Source: Chryseobacterium sp. YIM B08800 (GTDB taxonomy: Bacteria; Bacteroidota; Bacteroidia; Flavobacteriales; Weeksellaceae). Taken from it: DNA of 64,000 nt. The stretch covers positions 1 through 64,000 of the forward strand of contig NZ_JAPDKN010000016.1 in the NCBI RefSeq assembly GCF_026163565.1, given 5' to 3'. Positions 15,324 to 23,774 of the stretch are shown here, piece by piece. Position numbers and translations under genes: made by a program. How positions within the stretch are numbered: the first letter of the stretch is position 1; the number at the start of each line of letters is the position of its first letter. The notes beneath the pieces were generated by a model that made no database searches, was not told the origin of the DNA, and saw only the letters and a list, made by a program, of their open reading frames with translations.

Positions 15324-16343
15324 ATGGCTCTTAATACTACAGAAATCAGATCCGATATTGTTGCTTATATCAATAAATATCCAGATGCTTTTCAGGCTGC
15401 GTTGCATGCAGATGGCATTTTCTTAAGTAAGTATGCAAAAAGACTTACCAAAATAAATGGTGAATATCCGAGTGTAGTCGCTTTGATGGGCCATGTTGTT
15501 CAGGCTTACTATTCTAAAAAGTTTTCGCCGTTTACAGATGTGACTTTCAAGAAAAAAGACTTGAAGACTTTCAGACAGAAAGTAGATTTTCAACTTGATC
15601 CTGCGGAGATTTTAGGAACAATCTATGCCGATAAATTTGACGAAGGTAAAAAACCTCAGGATAAGCAGATCACAAAAGATATCATGGCTATGGTTCTTAA
15701 AAAAATCATTGATGATGTAAATTATCTTTCTATCAATGGAGTCTATGATTCAACTAAAACAGGGCTTGATACTCCTGAGTTTGGTTTCTCAATGGATGGC
15801 TTGAACAAAATCATTACAAATCTTGAAGCCGATACTACAAATCCTGCTTACATTATTCCTGGTGATGCAATTACGGCTAATAATATCTTAGCTCAGGTTA
15901 CTTCTTTTGAAAAGAGCTTACCTGCAATGGCAAAACCTAAGGTAAAATATATCTTCACTTCTCAGGAAGATGCTGAAGAATATCAGGAAGCTAAAGATGA
16001 CGCTTTTGGATTAAGACCATCTTTCAACGAATCTGAAAACCTTAAAACAAGATTCGGAAAACGTGAATTGATCGGAATTCCTGGTTTAGCAAAAGGAACT
16101 CTTTTCGCAACGATCAATGATAATCTTTTAGAATTGGTTGATGTTGTTGAAAATCCGGCTCAAATTACGGACGTACAAGTTGACAAAAGAATTGTAAACA
16201 TGTTGGGTGAATTCTCATTAGGTTACGATTTCGCGATTAATCAGTATGTCTATTTGCATAGTGCTGATGCTGATCTTAATTTAGGTTTGAACAACAGTAC
16301 GCAAAACAAACTGTTTTATCCTAACGAAAGTAAAATCGCTTAA
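15324..16343 (+). CDS. Major capsid protein
   Basis: 339 residues, of HK97-fold size. It follows protease and scaffold without a gap. The sequence has features usual for these proteins, such as long mixed alpha/beta regions and a domain with FGLRPSFNESENLKTRFGKR, but the call rests mainly on gene order and length. Confidence 0.8.
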   Translation: MALNTTEIRSDIVAYINKYPDAFQAALHADGIFLSKYAKRLTKINGEYPSVVALMGHVVQAYYSKKFSPFTDVTFKKKDLKTFRQKVDFQLDPAEILGTIYADKFDEGKKPQDKQITKDIMAMVLKKIIDDVNYLSINGVYDSTKTGLDTPEFGFSMDGLNKIITNLEADTTNPAYIIPGDAITANNILAQVTSFEKSLPAMAKPKVKYIFTSQEDAEEYQEAKDDAFGLRPSFNESENLKTRFGKRELIGIPGLAKGTLFATINDNLLELVDVVENPAQITDVQVDKRIVNMLGEFSLGYDFAINQYVYLHSADADLNLGLNNSTQNKLFYPNESKIA

Positions 16344-16354
16344 TTTTAAATAAA

Positions 16355-16693
16355 ATGGCAGAAAATAAAATCCAAGCTACTCCTCTCACTGAGGAGCAGC
16401 TTAAAAAAAGAGAAGAGGCTTTGGTTGCCGGTGAGGCAAAACTAAAAGAAGCACAGGAAGCTTTGAAGCAGGAGAAAAAAGATTTTGCAGAAAGCAAGAA
16501 AGGAGCAAAAGCTGAAAAGGTTGTTCCTGGTGAAAAATTTGAATTTCAAGGTATGAATAAGAAATTCAGAGACACGGCACCGAAATCCATCAGATATGAT
16601 GGAAAAGCGTGGACACAAGCTGAACTTATCAAAGATCAAGACGCAATGAACGATCTTGTTTCTTCAAATTCTAACCTATTTGAAAATTTATAA
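16355..16693 (+). CDS. Small head-associated protein
   Basis: 112 residues. The N-terminal half is a Lys/Glu-rich coiled coil (EEQLKKREEALVAGEAKLKE); the C-terminal half is a short mixed domain. It lies between the capsid gene and another structural gene. It could be a connector or decoration protein. Confidence 0.6.
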   Translation: MAENKIQATPLTEEQLKKREEALVAGEAKLKEAQEALKQEKKDFAESKKGAKAEKVVPGEKFEFQGMNKKFRDTAPKSIRYDGKAWTQAELIKDQDAMNDLVSSNSNLFENL

Positions 16694-16695
16694 TC

Positions 16696-17250
16696 ATGCC
16701 AGATTGCTTCGACGATATAAACTTAGAAAATATCAACCATTGTCCGAATGATGAGACAGTGGCTGGTTTGTCAACTGCGCTGTACTATATTCCTGCGCCT
16801 CACATCACGACCTTTACTAAGCCTGCAAAAACAGGATCTTATTCAGAGTCTGCAACAATTGTTTCAGCCGGATTGGTTGCCGATACTGGGAAAGGATGGA
16901 AAAAAATTGATGTGCAGATTGACAAGAATCAATTAACCAATTTGCCGATTGGATCTAAAGGAAACTTAAAACTGAGAGGTCAGCTTGATGTTTTTATTCC
17001 TGGATTCAAAAAAGCTTTGGTAGGTTTCCAGCGTGCGCATCTGAACACGCCAATGATTTTCGGAATTCCGGATTCTGAAGGTCAGATGTGGATCGTAGGA
17101 ACTCCGGACAGCCCGTCTTATTTCGCTTCACTTTCATTGGCTTCCGGTGATACTGGAGAAGTAGATTCAGGACTTACAGGACAGATCATCGCCAACTCTA
17201 CGATTTATGCGTATGACGGTGATTTAACGGTTTTACCAGATACTCCATAA
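16696..17250 (+). CDS. Putative structural protein (tail-tube-like)
   Basis: 184 residues, beta-rich, no signal peptide. The pattern of two beta regions around LRGQLDVFIPGFKKALVGFQ and the length suit a tail-tube or neck protein, but placement right after head genes leaves the role open. Confidence 0.55.
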   Translation: MPDCFDDINLENINHCPNDETVAGLSTALYYIPAPHITTFTKPAKTGSYSESATIVSAGLVADTGKGWKKIDVQIDKNQLTNLPIGSKGNLKLRGQLDVFIPGFKKALVGFQRAHLNTPMIFGIPDSEGQMWIVGTPDSPSYFASLSLASGDTGEVDSGLTGQIIANSTIYAYDGDLTVLPDTP

Positions 17251-17251
17251 G

Positions 17252-17563
17252 ATGAAAGAACATATCATTTTATCAGTACCGAAGGGTTCAGTTGTCCGTT
17301 CAGGGAAAGGTTCTATTTTTACGATTAAAGAAGTTCCGGAAAATGCTTTAGAGTTAATCGAAAACGGCGCAACGTGGCTGATGTTCAAAGAATCTGCAAA
17401 AGAACCGTTGAAAAAGCTATCGGAGGAAAGACTAGTTAAAATCATTGATATGCTGAAATCACAGAAAAGAACCCGTGATGTCGGTATTGTGGAAATGGCT
17501 TTGGCTGAGAAAAAATCAGGAAAAACAAAAGATCTTGAACCTAACGAAAAACCTGCAAAATAG
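17252..17563 (+). CDS. Small structural-operon protein
   Basis: 103 residues, Lys-rich at the C-terminus, beta-rich at the N-terminus. Last gene before a terminator. Function unknown. Confidence 0.6.
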   Translation: MKEHIILSVPKGSVVRSGKGSIFTIKEVPENALELIENGATWLMFKESAKEPLKKLSEERLVKIIDMLKSQKRTRDVGIVEMALAEKKSGKTKDLEPNEKPAK

Positions 17564-17586
17564 TATATAGTTTTAAATTGAATCGA

Positions 17587-17616
17587 AACCTTTCTCTTCC
17601 GGAGAGAGGTTTTTTT
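17587..17616 (+). terminator. Terminator of the capsid operon
   Basis: ACCTTTCTC and GGAGAGAGGT can pair, and seven T follow. It ends the 13502-17563 gene group. Confidence 0.65.
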
Positions 17617-17619
17617 ATT

Positions 17620-18315
17620 ATGAATCGAGACACGCACAGAGAACTTTATCAGCAATACATTTCCAACGGTGGTGATGCAAAAAAAGTACAGCTTTACAAA
17701 TCATTCAGTCCGGCTAATTATGCCAAACTGAAGTATTTTGTGAAGCAGTTGAATATCGATGTACCCTTTCCAGATGCTGGATCGGCAAAAAAAATAACTC
17801 AAACAGTAACCAAGGTAAACACACCGGAAAAACCGCGTAAAAGCATTTTCTCAGATTTTATTTCCCAATATCCAAAAGAACTGCATTCTGCCTTTAAACA
17901 GCGTTACGATCACTGGCTCGAAGCCTGTGCTTTGAAAGTTGAACTCAACGATGTTCACCAAACGGATGAGGAAACGGCATACGATATTCAGTTTAAATTA
18001 TTGGATCATCTGGAAAAAATGGACCGCTGTCAGAAAGCACTTGATCATTACAACAAAAACAAACGCATTATGCTCACGGAGACATTAGCCGATTTTTCAA
18101 AACTTTCGCCGATGGAGCTTTTGAAGAAACGTAATGCAACCCGCTCCAACATCACCAAGAGAAAAGCCACCATAAAAAAAATGGAAGACGCTCTTCCGAA
18201 AAATACAGATCCGGATTACCGACGAAAATTACATCAGGTAAACTGTAAAATTGAGCAGTTGATAGTGATTGAAAATGAGCTGGAAAAGTTGGAGGAAACA
18301 ATTAAAAACCAATAA
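17620..18315 (+). CDS. Helical phage protein near terminase genes
   Basis: 231 residues from ATG 17620; an in-frame TTG at 17578 would begin inside the terminator. Long helical and coiled-coil regions dominate, especially the last 100 residues. It lies between head and packaging genes. Function unknown. Confidence 0.65.
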   Translation: MNRDTHRELYQQYISNGGDAKKVQLYKSFSPANYAKLKYFVKQLNIDVPFPDAGSAKKITQTVTKVNTPEKPRKSIFSDFISQYPKELHSAFKQRYDHWLEACALKVELNDVHQTDEETAYDIQFKLLDHLEKMDRCQKALDHYNKNKRIMLTETLADFSKLSPMELLKKRNATRSNITKRKATIKKMEDALPKNTDPDYRRKLHQVNCKIEQLIVIENELEKLEETIKNQ

Positions 18316-18348
18316 TTTACACCAAAACCGACCAGCAATAATTTTGAT

Positions 18349-18356
18349 TACCTTTG
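18349..18356 (+). promoter_or_regulatory. Host-type promoter box for the 18373 gene
   Basis: TACCTTTG matches the Bacteroidota TAnnTTTG box, 16 bp before the start codon. The phage TGTCC element is absent at the expected distance, so this gene probably responds to host polymerase alone. Confidence 0.5.
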
Positions 18357-18372
18357 TAAAAATAATAGTTTT

Positions 18373-18669
18373 ATGAAAGGAAAAGTTGATATTAGAAAAG
18401 ATTATGAAGATGCATTTGGAGAGGACAAATCTCAAATGATCTTTAAAGGTTTTAAAGCATTTGAAATAAAGAATTATATGGAATCTATCTCTGATGGTTG
18501 TTTCATGTCTTTACAACTGTATCGAATTCCCAATGATGAAAAATTAGATTTTGAGTTTGTTGAAAAAAGAACTGATAAATTCAAAGATTACATTCAAAAA
18601 TTAAGAGACAGCAAATACAAAGAAGTATTTATTCATTTAGAACACGATCAGATACCTGACAAAGATTAA
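18373..18669 (+). CDS. Hypothetical moron-type protein
   Basis: 98 residues, charged, no signal peptide. It is a single gene with a host-type promoter box, placed between late gene groups, and a hairpin follows it. That layout is typical of cargo genes expressed in the lysogen. Function unknown. Confidence 0.65.
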   Translation: MKGKVDIRKDYEDAFGEDKSQMIFKGFKAFEIKNYMESISDGCFMSLQLYRIPNDEKLDFEFVEKRTDKFKDYIQKLRDSKYKEVFIHLEHDQIPDKD

Positions 18670-18680
18670 TAATATATATA

Positions 18681-18716
18681 TGTCCTTTAAATAGCCTCTT
18701 GCGAAGGCTATTTTCG
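18681..18716 (+). promoter_or_regulatory. Late promoter A with internal terminator hairpin
   Basis: TGTCC (18681-18685, followed by TTTA) is separated by exactly 23 nt from TATTTTCG (18709-18716). The spacer holds the inverted repeat AATAGCC / GGCTATT, whose T-run overlaps the box. The terminase small-subunit gene starts 4 bp later, so its transcript would be nearly leaderless. Confidence 0.7.
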
Positions 18717-18720
18717 TGAT

Positions 18721-19305
18721 ATGGAACTCGCAAAGTTTACCAAAAACAACCTTTTACAGCGTCTTAAAAACAATTATATAGACGATGAAAATAATAAGTT
18801 AGAACCCGCAGATCTCGAAAAGAAAAATCTTTTGGAGAAAATATGGGGTTTGCGTGTGGGTAACAAATATCATCAGCAGGATATTATTGCGATTTTAATG
18901 CGTCCTAAACATCGCGGCGGTGAAGACTTATCCAGAACTACAGCTTATCGATATTATAATCTTTCACAGCAACTGTTCGGCGAATTAGATGTTGTCGAAA
19001 TTGCTGCAGAAAAAGCAATTGCGAGAGCCGTTTTCCATGATATCTATCTGAAAGCTTTAAAGAATGGCGACCTGAAAAACGCTAATAAAGCCTACGAAAA
19101 CTACATGAAGCACATTCCGGAGGACATGAGTGATAGAATCGATCCTGAAATGTTGAAAGCTTCTGTTTTCCGCCAGGTTCTTCCGAAAGAAGTGAAAAAC
19201 ATGTTCAAAAAAGCCGCAGAACGTGGTGTAGTCGATTTGATGTTTATTGATGCAGAGGATGTGGAGTGGAAAGAGTCAAACGGAGAAGATGAAGACGATG
19301 AGTAG
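18721..19305 (+). CDS. Terminase small subunit (probable)
   Basis: 194 residues. It has an N-terminal helical region with an HTH-like stretch (HQQDIIAILMRPKHRGGEDL) and a very acidic tail. It overlaps the large terminase gene by 8 bp. The small subunit recognises the packaging site and guides the motor. Confidence 0.72.
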   Translation: MELAKFTKNNLLQRLKNNYIDDENNKLEPADLEKKNLLEKIWGLRVGNKYHQQDIIAILMRPKHRGGEDLSRTTAYRYYNLSQQLFGELDVVEIAAEKAIARAVFHDIYLKALKNGDLKNANKAYENYMKHIPEDMSDRIDPEMLKASVFRQVLPKEVKNMFKKAAERGVVDLMFIDAEDVEWKESNGEDEDDE

Positions 19306-20827
19306 TTTTGCGAAATATCAGATGCCGTTAAGGGAAATTTCTCACAATTTAATGCAGGCAGCCGTTACCGAGGCGATTATCGATGGTATTAAAGAAATTG
19401 ATGTCGAAGCAGCCAGGGGTTCTGGAAAATCCACTGTTTTAGGTAAAAAAATACATACCAACGTCAAAGAAATGCCGAAATCTACTGGTGTGATCGTTGG
19501 TGAAACTTTCGTTCAGATAAAAACCCGAACACTCGCTTCGACAAAGGAAGGTTTGAAAATGTACGGCTTGATTGAAGATGTTCATTACGTTGTCGGGAAC
19601 TGTGGAAAGAAGAAAGGATTTGAAATGCCCTTTCAATCGCCCAACAGTTGGCATAATGTTATACACTTTTTCAACGGTACCATTGCTGTTTTTGTTTCCC
19701 TGGATGACCCAAACTCAGGACGTGGTTTGAATGCTTCCTGGGTCGTTGGCGATGAAGCTGCTCTATTGGATTATACAAGATTGTTTAATAACGTTTTGAC
19801 GACTAACAGGACGATTAAGTCTGATTTTAAATATTCGAAATCGGTCAACTCGGTAATGTTTGTTTCTTCCGTTGCGATGACGCAGAAAGGTGATTGGTTT
19901 ACGCATAGAGAAGCGAAGAGTATTAAAAGTCCAAAGAAGTACCGATTCATTAAAGCAAATGCATTTGTCAATGCTCATAATCTTGCACCCGGATGGATTG
20001 GTCAGATGAAGGAGGAAGCGTTATCGCAAATTCTTTTTGAGGCTGAAATATTGAATATACGTCCGCGTGGCGTACAGGATGGTTTCTACCCACAGTTAAA
20101 AACCAGACATTACTACAATTCTAAGGATGATGTAGCGTTACTCGGCGGCGTTACCGAAAACTACACTCCGAGTTGTAAGTATGATCAGGATCTTGTAAGG
20201 AATGTACCACTCGATTTTAATCTGGATTTTGGAGGGAAGATTAATTGCGGTACAGTTTCACAACATCTTAAGCTCACAAACGAACTTAACTTTATTAAAG
20301 AGTTTTACGCTAAGTCTGTAGACGGTGAGAAGCTCAGCGATTTAGTGCAGAAGTTTATTGAGTATTACGAGCCACACAAAGCATCGTGTAATATTGTTAA
20401 CCTTTACCATGACCGTTCTGGATTCAAGGAAGAAGCCAACTCAAAGACTACACTCGCAGAAGATGTAGAGAATAAGTTGCGAAAAGCTGGGTGGAAAGTA
20501 ATCAACCGAACACCGAATACCAATAACCCTGGTCACATCGTGAAATATCGTCTTATTGAAACTATATTGAGCGAGACCGATCACGAACTTCCGACCGTTC
20601 GCATTAACCAAGACCGATGCCCGAACTTGATTATATCTTTAGAGAATGCAGCTGTTACCCATAAGAAGGATGGTTATGAAAAGGATAAGAGCAGTGAGAA
20701 ATCTAAAACTATTCCTCAGGAGCATGCTACACACCTATCAGATACATTTGATTACCGACTATGGTGGGGCTTTGCCTACATCATCGATAATACTTACTCG
20801 TCATCGATGATTATCACCAACCTTTAG
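19298..20827 (+). CDS. Terminase large subunit
   Basis: 509 residues from ATG 19298, which overlaps the small-subunit stop; the longer frame from 19247 is not favoured. Walker A is AARGSGKST (about 38-46) and the Walker B region SWVVGDEAALL. The C-terminal part has acidic residues consistent with an RNase H-like nuclease (LDFNLDFGGK, YHDRSG). It packages DNA by ATP hydrolysis and cuts concatemers. A strong terminator follows 13 bp after the stop. Confidence 0.87.
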   Translation: MSSFAKYQMPLREISHNLMQAAVTEAIIDGIKEIDVEAARGSGKSTVLGKKIHTNVKEMPKSTGVIVGETFVQIKTRTLASTKEGLKMYGLIEDVHYVVGNCGKKKGFEMPFQSPNSWHNVIHFFNGTIAVFVSLDDPNSGRGLNASWVVGDEAALLDYTRLFNNVLTTNRTIKSDFKYSKSVNSVMFVSSVAMTQKGDWFTHREAKSIKSPKKYRFIKANAFVNAHNLAPGWIGQMKEEALSQILFEAEILNIRPRGVQDGFYPQLKTRHYYNSKDDVALLGGVTENYTPSCKYDQDLVRNVPLDFNLDFGGKINCGTVSQHLKLTNELNFIKEFYAKSVDGEKLSDLVQKFIEYYEPHKASCNIVNLYHDRSGFKEEANSKTTLAEDVENKLRKAGWKVINRTPNTNNPGHIVKYRLIETILSETDHELPTVRINQDRCPNLIISLENAAVTHKKDGYEKDKSSEKSKTIPQEHATHLSDTFDYRLWWGFAYIIDNTYSSSMIITNL

Positions 20828-20840
20828 CACAAAATGTACA

Positions 20841-20866
20841 AAAGCCCCTTTTTGGGGCTTTTTCAG
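20841..20866 (+). terminator. Strong intrinsic terminator after terminase
   Basis: AAAGCCCC and GGGGCTTT form a perfect 8-bp stem around TTTTT, with more T after it. Confidence 0.85.
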
Positions 20867-20869
20867 TGA

Positions 20870-21045
20870 TTTACCCATATTTCGCTTTTTTCACAAACGG
20901 AAATTGTAGATCGGACTAAGGCGACCGTGGGGTTAATCATTATATTTTGGGATTTAATTTAAAAATCATGTGATTAACTAATTGAAAATCAATTAACCGT
21001 GATTTTTATCGTGGGATTAGGATATTAATCTTCATTGAAAAACAC
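20870..21045. other. Structured gene-free stretch after terminase
   Basis: No gene. AAAAATCA (20969-20976 region) and TGATTTTT pair as an outer stem, with TAATTGA / TCAATTA inside, making a cruciform-prone AT-rich region. Its place beside the terminase genes allows a packaging site (cos or pac), but there is no direct evidence. Confidence 0.35.
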
Positions 21046-21081
21046 TGTCCTTTTGCCGATGTTTAGCTGAAAATATCTTTG
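21046..21081 (+). promoter_or_regulatory. Late promoter B
   Basis: TGTCC (21046-21050, followed by TTTT), exactly 23 nt, then TATCTTTG (21074-21081). No hairpin in the spacer. The next start codon (21098) is 16 bp downstream and opens the portal operon. Confidence 0.75.
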
Positions 21082-21097
21082 AGCTGTGGAAAAAACA

Positions 21098-21388
21098 ATG
21101 TTTTTGAGTGAAGTTTTGGAAAAAATGAAAGAAGGAAATTTCACTTTGGAAATGCGCACATTCAACCGGTATAACAAAACAGGTGGGAAAACGGTGATAT
21201 TTAGAAATGCCGAACTTTTGAGACCGCCAAAAAAGAAAGGTTTGGTAAGGCTTGCAGATCCTACTCCTTTTAAAAACCCGAACCACTTTGAAAATAGAAC
21301 CCGAAATATAAAATTAGAAGACGGAACGATCAAGACGATTCATATTGTTTTTATCATCCGGTTTAATGGAATCAAAGTAATATTTTAA
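21098..21388 (+). CDS. Small basic protein before the portal gene
   Basis: 96 residues from ATG 21098, chosen over a GTG at 21086 because that start lies nearer the promoter box. Basic, beta-prone. Its stop overlaps the portal start (TAATG). Function unknown. Confidence 0.65.
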   Translation: MFLSEVLEKMKEGNFTLEMRTFNRYNKTGGKTVIFRNAELLRPPKKKGLVRLADPTPFKNPNHFENRTRNIKLEDGTIKTIHIVFIIRFNGIKVIF

Positions 21389-22725
21389 TGAGTACAAAAA
21401 TATCAGATAATATCTACGCAGTTGGAAATAATCGTGTGGCAATGGTTTTTAGCAAATCTTCGGGATCTGCGCATGCACAAATCAAAATTTCCAAAAGTAA
21501 TGGTGATTCGGAGATTTGCAACTGGGGTGATGATAATCTTTATCCTCTAAATTTTGAAAACAAATTAAAACGCTCAGGAACTGCTATCGGAGGATTGGAG
21601 GTTTTGACAACATCTCATTTCGGAACTGGTTTTTCTTTGTACAGAGAAACTGAAGAAGGTACGACAGATGATTATATTTCTGTACCTTTTTTTAAATATC
21701 CTGCGATCGGTCAGTTTTTTAGAAAAGTAAAAATAGATCTTTTTTATAAATCTATTATTGAAGATTATGAAAAGTACAGATGGTCTGTCACGGAATATTT
21801 ACTTTCACCGAACGGTCAGGAAATTATTTCCATTAAAAGACAGCCGACCGCATGGTGTCGATTTGAAGTTCCCAACGAAAAAACTGGTTTGATTGAAAAC
21901 GTGATCATCAACAGTGATTGGGAAAGCCGAAAAAAAGAAAATGATGTGAAGCTTCCGCTTTTCAGTCAGATGTTTTCTGTGGAGGAAATCAAAGAATATT
22001 GCAAGCGAAAAAGGATTACAAACTTCTGTATCGCTTCCATTGATACTTTAAGCATCGAGAAAGTTTATCCAGATGTTGGTTGGCATTCTTCTTTCAAAAA
22101 CGGCTGGATGGATGTCGTTCTTGCAATTCCAGAATTCAAAAAATTCATGTTTGAAAATCAGCTCAATTTTAAATATCTCATTCATATTGCAGATGATTAT
22201 TTTACCCACCGATATGGTGCAGATGTTTGGAAAGAAATGGAACCAACTGAACAAGAAAACAAACGTGCTGAATTGGTTGAAAGCATTGATAAAAAATTAA
22301 GTGGAAATGAATCTGCAGGAAGATCTTTAATTTCTCCTTTCTTCCGTGATAGAAATTCTAACAGTAATGAGCCTATAAAAGGAGTCCAGATCGAAACAAT
22401 CAAACAAGATCAATCCAACGGCGACTTCCTTCTCGACGCCTCCGCAGGAAACTCAGAAATCCTTTTCCCAATGGGTGTAGATCCTTGTTTACTCGGTGCG
22501 GGTATTCCGGGAGGAAAAAATCTTTCCGGTTCCGGATCTGATAAGCGAGAAGCATACACTATTCTTTGCTCCCGTCTTCCGGCTAAGCATGCAGTGACTT
22601 TGGAAATATTCTTAACTATCCGTGACTGGAATGGTTGGGATCAGAATTTAATCGGAAAATTCCCGAATGTACAACTCACAACCTTAGATAAAAACCCAAC
22701 CGGACAGAGCAATGTTGTGATGTAA
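21388..22725 (+). CDS. Portal protein (probable)
   Basis: 445 residues. Size, place next to terminase, and features such as a leading beta region, helical middle (FKKFMFENQLNFKYLIHIAD) and a late segment LFPMGVDPCLLGAGIPGGKN, which resembles the tunnel-loop region of Bacteroidota phage portals, support this. The portal is the dodecameric ring for DNA passage at one capsid vertex. Confidence 0.75.
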   Translation: MSTKISDNIYAVGNNRVAMVFSKSSGSAHAQIKISKSNGDSEICNWGDDNLYPLNFENKLKRSGTAIGGLEVLTTSHFGTGFSLYRETEEGTTDDYISVPFFKYPAIGQFFRKVKIDLFYKSIIEDYEKYRWSVTEYLLSPNGQEIISIKRQPTAWCRFEVPNEKTGLIENVIINSDWESRKKENDVKLPLFSQMFSVEEIKEYCKRKRITNFCIASIDTLSIEKVYPDVGWHSSFKNGWMDVVLAIPEFKKFMFENQLNFKYLIHIADDYFTHRYGADVWKEMEPTEQENKRAELVESIDKKLSGNESAGRSLISPFFRDRNSNSNEPIKGVQIETIKQDQSNGDFLLDASAGNSEILFPMGVDPCLLGAGIPGGKNLSGSGSDKREAYTILCSRLPAKHAVTLEIFLTIRDWNGWDQNLIGKFPNVQLTTLDKNPTGQSNVVM

Positions 22726-22818
22726 AAAGACAAAATAAAAGTTTTCAAAATTTTGTTGTAAAAATGCAAAACCTGACAAAATCGTTTGAAAAAATATTTT
22801 CACAAAAAAGTATAGAAA

Positions 22819-23718
22819 ATGCAAAAGTTAACAGCTGAAGATTATAAAAAATATATCGGACTTCATAAAGATTTCGCTTTCGAAAAATTGGAAGCTCACG
22901 AAGAAACCGCATTTCGTAAAAATATCTTTCCTTACATATCAGAAGATATTATTATCGAACTGAAAGGATCCGAAGATGAAGTCAAAAAACAGATTGCCGA
23001 TTTGATTTTAAAAGCCGGAGCCTGTTATTCAGTCGTGAAAGCACTTCCTTTCATCAAAGTAAAGATTACGAGTTTTGGAATGGAAAAATACCAGCAGGAA
23101 AAAATGAAAAACGCTGATTGGTGGGATGTTCGTGATATTGGTTTATCTTTAGTGAAAACTGCAGACGAAGCTTTGTCGGATGCGCTCACCGAAATTGCAA
23201 AAGATTCTGCTTTAAAATCCCGATGCAATTTCTTTACAAAACATTCTTTTGCGCCGATTCCTACACCGGAAGAATTCAATTCGGTCTACACAATCAACAA
23301 ATCGATGGATGTGTATCTTAATTTGGTGCCGTTGATGAAAAGGGTGTGGCTCGCATTGGCTGATCAGTTAAAAGATTGCGTCGTTGCAGAACTTTCCACC
23401 GATGAAGATCTTATTTTTTTGTTAAAAGATGCGATTGTGTATTCATCACTCGGAAAAGCTCTGAAGCTTTCACAGTTTACTTTCATTACTTCCGGAGTGG
23501 TTATTCAATACGAAGAAATGCCGTGGCAGAAATCTCTTATTTTATCTGATGTTCAAAAAAACAATCTCGCTGAAGAATTCAGGGAAACTGCTTCTGAAGC
23601 TATTGGCGGAATTATAAAATATCTGAAAAACAATCCCGAAAAATTCCCATGCTACAAACATGTAACCGTTGAAAATGTGCCGAAAATAATAGAGAAAAAA
23701 TCAGGGCTTTACCTTTAG
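22819..23718 (+). CDS. Head-tail connector region protein
   Basis: 299 residues, largely helical, no signal. It follows the portal after a 93-bp gap that holds only a 24-codon frame, and it ends the portal operon just before promoter C. Probably structural or assembly related; function unknown. Confidence 0.6.
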   Translation: MQKLTAEDYKKYIGLHKDFAFEKLEAHEETAFRKNIFPYISEDIIIELKGSEDEVKKQIADLILKAGACYSVVKALPFIKVKITSFGMEKYQQEKMKNADWWDVRDIGLSLVKTADEALSDALTEIAKDSALKSRCNFFTKHSFAPIPTPEEFNSVYTINKSMDVYLNLVPLMKRVWLALADQLKDCVVAELSTDEDLIFLLKDAIVYSSLGKALKLSQFTFITSGVVIQYEEMPWQKSLILSDVQKNNLAEEFRETASEAIGGIIKYLKNNPEKFPCYKHVTVENVPKIIEKKSGLYL

Positions 23719-23721
23719 AAA

Positions 23722-23757
23722 TGTCCTTTTGTAGCAGGTTTTAGCCTGCTATTTTTG
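23722..23757 (+). promoter_or_regulatory. Late promoter C with internal terminator hairpin
   Basis: TGTCC (23722-23726, followed by TTTT), exactly 23 nt, then TATTTTTG (23750-23757). TAGCAGG and CCTGCTA within the spacer form a terminator hairpin whose T-run is the promoter box. The tail-fibre gene starts 17 bp after the box. Confidence 0.78.
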
Positions 23758-23774
23758 TTTAAAATAAATACATA

